Part shown: piece after piece, positions 17,145 through 25,265 of the stretch
Numbering within the stretch: the stretch's first letter is position 1
Layout: each line of letters begins with the position of its first letter
NCBI GenBank assembly: GCA_965207995.1
Contig: OZ242299.1
Location: 2,046,001 to 2,110,000 of the forward strand
Source of the DNA: DAOUKH01 sp965207995
Lineage (GTDB): Bacteria; Chloroflexota; Dehalococcoidia; SHYB01
Direction: 5' to 3'
Length of the DNA stretch: 64,000 bases
Program-made: the position numbers and the translations under genes
Notes under the pieces: generated by a model
What the model was told of the DNA's origin: nothing
What the model saw: the letters and a program-made list of their open reading frames with translations, nothing else
The model's database searches: none

Positions 17145-19148
17145 CTAGTCGGTTGATGGTCTAATCGCCTCAACGTCCTGCACCGAGATTTCCTGGATCA
17201 GGCGATAGACCCTCCCAGCCTCATCTCCACTGTCCACATAGTCTTGGTATGCCTGTAACGCATTCTCAATGAGTTCGTCGTAGCTCACTACCCTCGCATT
17301 GAGAGCACGTAGAGACTCGCGAGACCTTGCCTCACCTGTGGGAGAGTCGTCCCAGTCGCGTAGCCTTCTGCCTACTACGCATACCATCTCCAATGGTTCA
17401 TTGCCTCTGTCGGTATCGTTCAAGACCCTCTCGGCCGCGCTGTAATAGAGTGAGATTTGACTGTAGAGGTCAGAGGTACTTAGCACTCTAGACGCCCGCT
17501 TCAGTTCTATGATGACGTGCTTGTTCCCAGTAGTGCTGTAGTAGATGTCCAATCTGGCATCTTGCTGTTCTTGGGAAAGAGACTCGTAGACTCCTCGCAG
17601 AGCCGTATAGATGCGTCGCTCCATGAGTTCAGTGTGGGTAGCGCGCTCCCAAGACGGGTCCAGGAGCCAGAGATGCTTGTAGAGATGCTCTGCTAGAGCC
17701 CTCTCTTTTGCGTTCTCATCTACCAGTCCGGTCAGCTTGCGGATGACCGACAGGCGATCTTTGGCTATCTGATAATAGGCACTAGCCTCAAGGTCATCCA
17801 ATTGAATGAAGACCTGGTTCAGCATCTCCAAGTTCTCTGTGGAAACCTCATCCAACCTGTGGAGCATGTTCCGGAGCTTCAAGCTCTCGAAGGCAAGGAC
17901 TCCGCTGACAAATAGCTGCCGCTTTTGATTCTCCTCGTCAATCGGCAATTGATTGATACGACCGAATAATCGTTCGGCTGCTACTTTCTGATCCGAACCT
18001 AAATCGCCGAACCACTCCTTGATTTGAGGAAATGCGAATGCTTGCTCCTTTCCCTGTCGATTCCTTAGTTCCGTCCATCTGCCTTGGATGTGCTTCAGTT
18101 CGACAAGCAACTTATACTTGAGCGCTTGGTAGCGCGGGTCTTCTTCGATAAGTTTCTGCCTACTGGTTGTAGCTATGTCCTCCTGGTCGTCCAAGTCCAG
18201 GAAATTGGCGTGGATCTCTCCGAAGATGTACTTGGTGTAAAGCCCTCCTTCACCAAACTCTTCCAGGATGTCCTCCTGAGCCAGCTTCCCTCTAACCATG
18301 ACTACAATCTTGTTTATGCTCTCATTGGTATCCGAGTCCCTGAGCTGTCCAGCGCTGAACGCGGTTCCGATCCACCCGTCGATTGCAAGAGTGGGCTGTC
18401 CGTCAATGCCACCGGAGCGCTCCTCTGAATTCTCTAGATGTTTGGCGGCATTGAGATTTCGCAACCCCAACTCGCCGAAAGTCCAGATGTACTGAAGCTT
18501 GTCCTGGTATTCGCGGTCCTCAATGGAGATTTCCTCACCATCCAGTTCGATCTCGAAGTGATGCTGGTGTCCTATTACGCTGAATCGCCGAGCAAGTCGC
18601 CTCCTCAACGGCTTGCCAGTCCACTGAAGGTGGCGCTTCATATTCGTCAAGATAATCCGAGTCCCGCGTTCGAGGTCTACATTATCCAGGTTGACTGCGC
18701 TTGGGTAATACTGGGCCTCACTTCCGTCGCGAATCTTTTCCTCAATGTCGTCCGAGTCCATGACGAATCCGTGCTTTTCACCATCCTTAACGCTATGCAC
18801 CTCAACCGTGCGGGCAATTGAGAAGAGGGATAATTTGCCGATGCCCTTACGCCCCATGACTGGGCGATGCAGAGTAGGAGTCTGACCTTCGGCCTTCCGG
18901 CGCTCATATCCGACGACCAAGTATTTCTGGTTTGCGTCGTCTATCGTCATTCCGTGACCGTCGTCTTGGATGACGACTCTACCTTCATCGGAGTCGATTT
19001 CAATGCTTACATGTTCGGCGTCGGCATCCCAGGAATTCGCCACCACTTCTGAGAGGACTGCGGCGATGTTGCTATATAGACCGAACCCTAAGTGCCTCAG
19101 CACATTGAGGCTCAGAGTCATCTGATACTGGGGTGCATTTGTCGTCAT
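17145..19148 (-). CDS. MORC/MutL-like GHKL ATPase with C-terminal PD-(D/E)XK-like domain
   Basis: 667 residues. The N-terminal Bergerat fold has E34/N38 in SEVVANSWDADA, DDGHGM at 62-67 and GRKGIGKLSLFSIA at 99-112 (ATP lid). Near residues 545-565 a D...ExK pattern, RLDIYYS...HVIIELKRAS, suggests a PD-(D/E)XK nuclease. Prokaryotic MORC-like ATPases paired with DNA methyltransferases in restriction systems were described by Iyer, Abhiman and Aravind (2008), and this gene fits that class. It overlaps the cytosine methyltransferase by four bases and is the last gene of an eight-gene operon. The likely role is ATP-dependent restriction of DNA lacking the neighbouring C5 mark. GC content looks lower than in the hsd genes. 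Confidence 0.8.
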   Translation of the reverse strand: MTTNAPQYQMTLSLNVLRHLGFGLYSNIAAVLSEVVANSWDADAEHVSIEIDSDEGRVVIQDDGHGMTIDDANQKYLVVGYERRKAEGQTPTLHRPVMGRKGIGKLSLFSIARTVEVHSVKDGEKHGFVMDSDDIEEKIRDGSEAQYYPSAVNLDNVDLERGTRIILTNMKRHLQWTGKPLRRRLARRFSVIGHQHHFEIELDGEEISIEDREYQDKLQYIWTFGELGLRNLNAAKHLENSEERSGGIDGQPTLAIDGWIGTAFSAGQLRDSDTNESINKIVVMVRGKLAQEDILEEFGEGGLYTKYIFGEIHANFLDLDDQEDIATTSRQKLIEEDPRYQALKYKLLVELKHIQGRWTELRNRQGKEQAFAFPQIKEWFGDLGSDQKVAAERLFGRINQLPIDEENQKRQLFVSGVLAFESLKLRNMLHRLDEVSTENLEMLNQVFIQLDDLEASAYYQIAKDRLSVIRKLTGLVDENAKERALAEHLYKHLWLLDPSWERATHTELMERRIYTALRGVYESLSQEQQDARLDIYYSTTGNKHVIIELKRASRVLSTSDLYSQISLYYSAAERVLNDTDRGNEPLEMVCVVGRRLRDWDDSPTGEARSRESLRALNARVVSYDELIENALQAYQDYVDSGDEAGRVYRLIQEISVQDVEAIRPSTD

Positions 19149-20209
19149 GTTGATGCCTCCAGATGGGCTACTATGGACCTGCCGATGGCCTCACCAAGAC
19201 CAACAGGGACTGCGTTCCCTATCAGGCGGGCGACTGACGCTACGTTTACAGGGTGACCGTCAGGGACAAAGGAGTAGTCGTGTGGGAACGTTTGGAGCAG
19301 CGCGCCCTCTCGCAGAGAGATAGCCCGGTCCTGGGCTGGATGGCCGAAGCGTCCATTGCCGAACCCGTGGAATTGTGTGGTTATCGTCGGCGCCGGCCTG
19401 TCCCACTCCATTCGACCATAGACGCTCGAATATGTACGACCGCTTTCCCGAGTATGGCAAGCCGCCCGGAGAGAATCATCCCAGTCTCGCCATGTACCTC
19501 CCGGCGTGGAATTGCGGATACGCTCTAGATTCAACCGGGATAGTCCGCTGGACTTGTGCATGGAGTCAGACTGCGAAGTGCCTCCAGCCTTAATCCCTTC
19601 AAGGGACTGGATTGCGTCTCTGACAGTCACGTACTGACCGTCTATGTGAGTAGGCGACACTAGCTCAATCTCGCCCAGCCTTGAAGCTAAGAGCACTAGG
19701 CGCATCCGCGTTTGCGGTACGCCGTAGTCGGCACAGCGAACGATGTAGTGTTTGTACGAATAGTCTCCATCCCTGAGGGCGGACAAGAAATCATCGAACA
19801 CGGAGTGCTTAGCAAGACGGGGCACATTCTCCATAGTGACCACTTCCGGCTGCAACTCCCTGACTATCGCCCCAAATCTGTCCAGCAACTGCCATTGGCG
19901 GCTCTGTGCCTTTCCGCCCTGGGTATATGTCGAGAACGGCTGGCATGGCGCACAGCCTGCAAGAACCCTCGTCTGTCCCTCAGTGAAAAGTGACGCCACG
20001 AAATCTGTGGTCAGGTCGGAAATATCACACTCATAGAATCTAGCCTTGACGTTCTCCTCAAAAGGGTGCTTGCAGGCAGGGTCAATATCTATCCCCCCAG
20101 TGATGGTTATCCCTGCCTTCTGCATTCCATAGGACAAGCCTCCAGCTCCGCAGAACAGGTCGACAGCGACAGGACGAAAGGCGGTCGCTGCATTAGGCAT
20201 TGCCATCAC
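19145..20209 (-). CDS. C5-cytosine DNA methyltransferase
   Basis: 354 residues. Motifs appear in order: I DLFCGAGG (17-24), IV GCAPCQPFS with catalytic C89, VI ENVP (127-130), VIII QTRMR, and X GNAVPVGLGEA near the C-terminus. The length is short-to-typical for Dcm-type enzymes with one recognition domain between VIII and X. The start is GTG 20209 or ATG 20206, three bases after the HsdR stop. It forms a restriction-modification pair with the downstream GHKL ATPase. Confidence 0.95.
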   Translation of the reverse strand: MMAMPNAATAFRPVAVDLFCGAGGLSYGMQKAGITITGGIDIDPACKHPFEENVKARFYECDISDLTTDFVASLFTEGQTRVLAGCAPCQPFSTYTQGGKAQSRQWQLLDRFGAIVRELQPEVVTMENVPRLAKHSVFDDFLSALRDGDYSYKHYIVRCADYGVPQTRMRLVLLASRLGEIELVSPTHIDGQYVTVRDAIQSLEGIKAGGTSQSDSMHKSSGLSRLNLERIRNSTPGGTWRDWDDSLRAACHTRESGRTYSSVYGRMEWDRPAPTITTQFHGFGNGRFGHPAQDRAISLREGALLQTFPHDYSFVPDGHPVNVASVARLIGNAVPVGLGEAIGRSIVAHLEAST

Positions 20210-20212
20210 GGG

Positions 20213-23200
20213 TTAGCCTACCTTGCTCCCATGTCTTTCGGCGGTAGGTGCCCCCACGATATACGTGGCGGCGAAGATCACCTCCGAGAGCCAGCGGTAA
20301 AAGGACTCGTTGTCGCTGAACTGCCGGTAAAGCTCGGTGTGGTCGGCAAGCAGGTCGGTCATCGCCTGCCGCAGCGCTCGGTCATGCTCAATCCGGGCGT
20401 TCTGCCGGTCGGAGTTGGCCATAGCGTTCTGATACGCTCTGTCCTCGCTGACCTTGGCAGGAAGCTCCTCGGCGATCACCCTCTCAATCTTGTCCTGGTC
20501 CTTCCAGTGGATGTTGCCGAATCGCTCGTTGAACTCCCTGATGATGCTGGACAGCCGGTCCATCGCCAGCTCCGGCTTCTGCCCTCCGCCCTCGGTGGGC
20601 ACCGGCCCGATCTCGGCGTCTTCGTCGGCCAACTGGATGGCTTGCACAGCCTGCTTCTCCACCCGGTAGCTGTCCATGTCGATGGCTTCCAGAATCCCCT
20701 TCGACAGGTCGTCCTCCTCTGGGGCGGGCAACTTGGGAACGAGGAACGTCAGGAAGATGGAGAGCCCCTCCCACTCTGCGTTGGTGTAGGGCAGGATGGC
20801 TGACAGGAACCCGTAGGCCCGCAGGAACGCCTTGGCCTTGCCCTTGAAGTCCACCTGCCCGTCTTCGTCCAACTGCTCCTGGTAGATGGCGACAGAGGCG
20901 TCCAGGATGGGGTCAATGCGGTCTCGGTCGGCCCCGGACAGGTACAGTTCCACCAGGTCATTCACCTGGGCCGGACTGTAGACTTGACGGCCGTCGAGGG
21001 ACGCCTTGAGGTCGTGGAGCCGGTCGGGGTCGGTCTCCTCCGACAGGATGGTGGTGCGGTAGTAGTCGGCGAAGGCGGTCTGGATGGTGTCGACGTCGTT
21101 GGCGAAGTCCAGCACGAAGGCGTCGTGCTTCTTGGGGTGCGCACGATTGAGCCGTGAGAGGGCCTGCACCGCCTTCACGCCAGACAGAGGCTTGTCCACG
21201 TACATCGTGTGCAACAGCGGCTCGTCGTATCCGGTCTGGAACTTGTCGGCGCACACCAGAAAGCGGTACGGCTCCTCCTGAATCCTCTCCTCTATCAGAT
21301 TCGACGAGAACCCGTTGAGGGACGCATCGGTGACCTTTGCGCCGTTGTACTCAGGCTCGCCGGAGAAGGCGACGATGGCCTTGTAGGGGCTCTTGCGCTC
21401 CGTCAGGTAGTCCCGGATGGCCAGGTGGTAAGTGATGGCCCTGTGGATGCTGCTGGTGACCACCATCGCCCGCGCTTGTCCGCCGATCTTCTGCGCTACA
21501 TTGCTGTGAAAGTGCTCCACCATCTCCTTCGCCTTCAGCCGGATGGCGTGGTGGTGCTCCTCCACGTAGCGTCGCAGCTTACGCCCAGCCCGCTTCGTGT
21601 CGAACTCCGGGTCGTCTTCCACCGTCTTCACCAGCCGGTAGTAGCTTTCCCACGGCGTGTAGTTCGCCAGCACGTCGATGATGAACCGCTCCTGTATGGC
21701 CTGCTTCATGGTGTACGAGTGGAAGGGGACGTGCTTCGTAGCGCCGCCCTCCGGGACGGGCGCGCCGAATATCTCAAGGGTCTTGTTCTTGGGCGTCGCG
21801 GTGAAGGCGAAGTAGCTGGCGTTGGCCAGCATCTTCTTGCTCTCCATGATTCGGTTGATCTTGTCTTCGGTGGTCTCGTCCTCTTCATCCCTACTGGGTT
21901 CTCCCAAGGCCATCGACATCTTCGCCGCCGTGCGCCCGCCCTGGCTGGAGTGCGCCTCGTCAATGATGATGGCGAAGCTGCGGTCCCGGTGGTCATTGCC
22001 GATGTCGTCCAAGATTTGCGGGAACTTCTGAACGGTGGAGATGACGATGCGCTTGCCTCCCTGAAGCAGCTCGCGGAGATTGGCGGACCTCTGCGCGTGG
22101 CCCACGACGGAACCGACCTGGGCGAACTGCTTGATGGTGTCCCGTATCTGCTTGTCCAGAATCCTGCGGTCGGTGACGACAACCACAGTGTCGAAGATGG
22201 GTGCGTCGTCCCGCTCCAGTCCGATGAGCTGGTGGGCCAGCCATGCGATGGAGTTGGATTTGCCGCTTCCTGCCGAGTGCTGGATCAGGTACCTGGCTCC
22301 CGCTCCCCTGACGGACGCCTCGGCCAGCAGGCTCCGTACCACCTCTAACTGGTGGTAGCGGGGCCATATCTGCTCCCGCTTCTTTCGGCCCGTCTTGTCG
22401 TCCTTGCTCTCAACGATCTGGGCGTAGTTCTCTATGATGTTGACGAGGCTGTCCCGGTTCAGCACCTGCTTCCACAGGTAGTCGGTCTTGAGTCCGCTGG
22501 GATTGGGCGGATTGCCCTTGCTGTCGTTCCACCCCTTGTTGAAGGGCAGGAACCAGGACGCTTTCCCTTCAAGCTTGGTGCAGAACTGCACCTCGTTGTC
22601 ATCCACGGCGAAGTGGGCCAGACAGCGGCCAAGCTCGAAGAGCCGCTCTCTGGGGTTGCGGTCCCGCTTGTACTGCTCCACGGCGTCGTCCACGGTCTGC
22701 TTGGTCAGGCTGTTCTTCAGCTCGAACGTGGCGACGGGCAGACCGTTGACGAACAGGCACAGGTCAAGAGCCAACTGCGTGTTGTCGTTGCTGTAGCGCA
22801 GTTGCCGGGTCACGCTGAAGCGGTTCTGATCGTACAGGATAGCGGCCCTGTCGTTCCCCGGCGACGGCGTGCCGTACATCAGGTCGATCAGATACGGTCC
22901 GTGCTTGATTCCCTTGCGCAGCACATCGACGGTGCCTCGCTTCGTGACCTCCCCTTGCAATCTGGCCAGGAACCTACGTCGGGTCGGGTTCTCATCATCC
23001 AAGCCGAGCGATTCGGCAACGACCGGCTGGGTGTCTCGTAGAAATGCGGAGAGTTGGGCTAGGTCTACGCAGTACTCCCGGTCGTAGTCCGGCGGGTCGC
23101 TGCATATCCAGCCCGTGCCGTAGCCGGAAGGTCGCTCGGCTTCCACGCATCCTTGTGACGGGTCGCAGGCAGCGCCCGTCATCGCCTCGCAGATGAGACG

Positions 23201-23233
23201 TTCCAGACCTCTCTCGCTGGTGTCCGTGGTCAC
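20213..23233 (-). CDS. hsdR: Type I restriction enzyme R subunit (HsdR)
   Basis: 1006 residues. The N-terminal nuclease motif LDLCLFVNGLPVATFELKN has D157, E171 and K173. The SF2 translocase follows, with Walker A HSAGSGKSN (319-327) and DEAH at 425-428, then helicase motifs TATPKNK and a C-terminal helical part that contacts HsdM. HsdR translocates DNA and cuts at a distance. GTG 23233 is used, seven bases after the DUF5615 gene. Type I operons usually place hsdR directly next to hsdS/M; here a toxin-antitoxin pair sits between hsdS and hsdR. Confidence 0.95.
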   Translation of the reverse strand: MTTDTSERGLERLICEAMTGAACDPSQGCVEAERPSGYGTGWICSDPPDYDREYCVDLAQLSAFLRDTQPVVAESLGLDDENPTRRRFLARLQGEVTKRGTVDVLRKGIKHGPYLIDLMYGTPSPGNDRAAILYDQNRFSVTRQLRYSNDNTQLALDLCLFVNGLPVATFELKNSLTKQTVDDAVEQYKRDRNPRERLFELGRCLAHFAVDDNEVQFCTKLEGKASWFLPFNKGWNDSKGNPPNPSGLKTDYLWKQVLNRDSLVNIIENYAQIVESKDDKTGRKKREQIWPRYHQLEVVRSLLAEASVRGAGARYLIQHSAGSGKSNSIAWLAHQLIGLERDDAPIFDTVVVVTDRRILDKQIRDTIKQFAQVGSVVGHAQRSANLRELLQGGKRIVISTVQKFPQILDDIGNDHRDRSFAIIIDEAHSSQGGRTAAKMSMALGEPSRDEEDETTEDKINRIMESKKMLANASYFAFTATPKNKTLEIFGAPVPEGGATKHVPFHSYTMKQAIQERFIIDVLANYTPWESYYRLVKTVEDDPEFDTKRAGRKLRRYVEEHHHAIRLKAKEMVEHFHSNVAQKIGGQARAMVVTSSIHRAITYHLAIRDYLTERKSPYKAIVAFSGEPEYNGAKVTDASLNGFSSNLIEERIQEEPYRFLVCADKFQTGYDEPLLHTMYVDKPLSGVKAVQALSRLNRAHPKKHDAFVLDFANDVDTIQTAFADYYRTTILSEETDPDRLHDLKASLDGRQVYSPAQVNDLVELYLSGADRDRIDPILDASVAIYQEQLDEDGQVDFKGKAKAFLRAYGFLSAILPYTNAEWEGLSIFLTFLVPKLPAPEEDDLSKGILEAIDMDSYRVEKQAVQAIQLADEDAEIGPVPTEGGGQKPELAMDRLSSIIREFNERFGNIHWKDQDKIERVIAEELPAKVSEDRAYQNAMANSDRQNARIEHDRALRQAMTDLLADHTELYRQFSDNESFYRWLSEVIFAATYIVGAPTAERHGSKVG

Positions 23234-23240
23234 GTTATCC

Positions 23241-23570
23241 CTAGTCTCGCATCGGAATGGGGACTTCCCGCACTTCGCTTGGATCTATGGCTTCCAGGGC
23301 TGCGCGGATGCGCTCCGTTTGCCGCGATATGCGATTCCAATCGGCGTTCATCAGCACCACTACGGCAATTCGTCTGTTCGATAAGTTCTGCTGGTATCGG
23401 AGGTTCTGGTCGGTGGTGACCAACACCTCGAAACCGGCTTCTTCGGCCCTGTCCAGCAGGTCGCCGTTCGACAGGACGTCCCAACCGCGCTCCCTGGCCT
23501 CTTCGACTTCATGGTTGAAGAGACGAGATCGCAGTTGTCTGGGCGTGCCGTTATCGAACAGGATGCGCAT
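23241..23570 (-). CDS. DUF5615 PIN-like protein (toxin partner)
   Basis: About 109 residues from ATG 23570, beginning MRILFDNGTP and containing WDVLSNGDLLDRAEEAGFEV, LVTTDQNLRYQQN and RRIAVVVLMN. D6, the D near residue 38 and the D of TTDQNL match the acidic layout of DUF5615 PIN-like domains. It overlaps the end of the DUF433 gene by 20 bases. DUF433/DUF5615 pairs are predicted toxin-antitoxin modules of VapBC type. The frame could start slightly upstream (23591), but the MRILFD start fits the family. Confidence 0.8.
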   Translation of the reverse strand: MRILFDNGTPRQLRSRLFNHEVEEARERGWDVLSNGDLLDRAEEAGFEVLVTTDQNLRYQQNLSNRRIAVVVLMNADWNRISRQTERIRAALEAIDPSEVREVPIPMRD

Positions 23571-23799
23571 CAGCAACCACAAGATCGGCACGGAGTTCCT
23601 GCGCCGCGAAATCCAGGACCTCTCTGATTTCCGGCTCTGTTACTCCTCCAAACCAGTCAATGAAGTCGTAGACGGTCGCTCCTCCGGCCAGATTGTCGAA
23701 GAGGACATATAGGGGCAGTCGGGTGTTCTTGAACACCCACGCCCCGCTGACCTTGCCTGGGATTTGTTCAACCGCCGAGCATTTGCTCCAGTCGATCAT
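23551..23799 (-). CDS. DUF433 antitoxin-like protein
   Basis: 82 residues. VSGAWVFKNTRLPLYVLFDN followed by GGVTEPEIREVLDFAAQELR matches the DUF433 HTH fold (usually GxPxIxGTRIPV...). Its ATG overlaps the hsdS stop by four bases and its end overlaps the DUF5615 gene, so the pair is fully embedded in the type I operon. It may stabilise the operon or act as an extra abortive arm; that is inference. Confidence 0.85.
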   Translation of the reverse strand: MIDWSKCSAVEQIPGKVSGAWVFKNTRLPLYVLFDNLAGGATVYDFIDWFGGVTEPEIREVLDFAAQELRADLVVADAHPVR

Positions 23800-25265
23800 G
23801 TCGTCACCTCCTCTGCGATTGCCGGTTCTTTCTCGGCGTCGTAGGGTCCTGCGAAGAAGCCGTTCTGCTGTGGGCCGCCTTCTCCTATCGGAGTGTCGTC
23901 CTCGGCTTCGTCGGACAGGTGCTCCGCAGCCTCGCGCACGTCCAGATTGCCGGTCACCACGTCGGCGATGAGGCGGGTGCGGTACTCCTCGACCAACTCG
24001 ACCTGGCGCCGGGCGCGGGAGATGGCGGCATCGATATCAGCGGTGAATTCTCCGAGTGCCGCCGCTATCTTTCCTTGCTCATCAGCAGGCGGGAATGGTA
24101 GTACCACTGCGCAAAAGTTATTGAAATTCAGGTCCTGCCCATCCCGAATGAAGTTGGCTGTTGACTGTAACGCCCTTATGTAAGCCTGCGATTTGAACAC
24201 ATAGCTAAAGAACCCGGCGTCTGCCTCAGGAGTCGGGCAAAGAACGACATATGAGGAGCGGATGCATCCGTTTGTCCATGCCCTCTCCAAACCGCCTTGG
24301 AAGCTGCGCATGCTGATGACGAAATCGTCCACCTCGACATGGCGGCGCTTGTCGAGGTGGAGAGAGATCTTCACGACCCTCCGACCAATTCTCCGCTCAT
24401 ACTCGTCCTGGGGGATTACTCCGTAAGCCTGAGTCGCTGATAGTTGGATGTCATTTGGCCTCGCTAATTCTTGGCGCGGGCTGAACAGCCGTTTGCTTCT
24501 CCGTACCTCCCAATGCTCCGGTACATCGCCGAGCCACTCGACGCCGGAGGGCTTGAGGCGGGCGTTGGGGTCGAGGCCGCGGGTGACGGCTTGGTTGACG
24601 ACGGTCTGCCGCTCCTCCTCCAACAACGCAACGAGCTTCCGCTTGGCGCTGACGTAGCGCCGGATACGCCGGTCCACGTAGTCCAGGTGCCGCACGATGG
24701 CCTCTTGCTCGTCGAGTGGTGGGAGGGGGATGCGGAGGGCAACCAATTTTTCACGAGTGAAGTGCGCTATGGTCGCCTTGTTGTTGATGGCGTCGAGCAA
24801 ACCTACGGAGGAAGCTAGAAATAGCGCGTAGAGCAAATGCTCATTCAGAGCGCCGTCCATGGGTCGCACCCGATGCAAAGCGTTCTGAATGATGTGACCA
24901 TCCAAGCTCGACTTGACGATTCCTGCTCGACCACCTTCTCCACCTTCACAGACCAGCAAATCGCCTTGCTTGATGCTGAATTGCTGAGCATCAAGTGGGC
25001 TGGCCCACATCCTTGACGGAGGATTCAAGCGAACTGAGAACCACTGAACGTGCAAGGCCTTGAGATAAGGTACTTCCATGTCTTCCCCGGACTCGCGGTT
25101 TGGCTGAAGCATCTTCCCCAATTTGACTTCGTAATACTGTTTGACCGCAGCTACGTCCCAATGTTCCGGTACCTCGCCCAGCCACTCCACGCCCGACGGC
25201 TTGTACGCGTGGTATGGGCGGATTGTGGAAGCTCGCGCACCTACGCTGTAGCCAGCAGCCATCAC
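23796..25265 (-). CDS. hsdS: Type I specificity subunit (HsdS)
   Basis: 489 residues with two target-recognition halves, each opened by the repeated motif KPSGVEWLG(E/D)VPEHW (near residues 22 and 242) and each followed by a conserved helix (LPPLDEQEAIVRHLDYVDRR; FPPADEQGKIAAALGEFTAD). This is the two-TRD/two-spacer layout that reads a bipartite site. The acidic C-terminal tail of about 45 residues is longer than usual. The start GTG 25265 or ATG 25262 overlaps the hsdM stop. Confidence 0.95.
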   Translation of the reverse strand: MMAAGYSVGARASTIRPYHAYKPSGVEWLGEVPEHWDVAAVKQYYEVKLGKMLQPNRESGEDMEVPYLKALHVQWFSVRLNPPSRMWASPLDAQQFSIKQGDLLVCEGGEGGRAGIVKSSLDGHIIQNALHRVRPMDGALNEHLLYALFLASSVGLLDAINNKATIAHFTREKLVALRIPLPPLDEQEAIVRHLDYVDRRIRRYVSAKRKLVALLEEERQTVVNQAVTRGLDPNARLKPSGVEWLGDVPEHWEVRRSKRLFSPRQELARPNDIQLSATQAYGVIPQDEYERRIGRRVVKISLHLDKRRHVEVDDFVISMRSFQGGLERAWTNGCIRSSYVVLCPTPEADAGFFSYVFKSQAYIRALQSTANFIRDGQDLNFNNFCAVVLPFPPADEQGKIAAALGEFTADIDAAISRARRQVELVEEYRTRLIADVVTGNLDVREAAEHLSDEAEDDTPIGEGGPQQNGFFAGPYDAEKEPAIAEEVTT

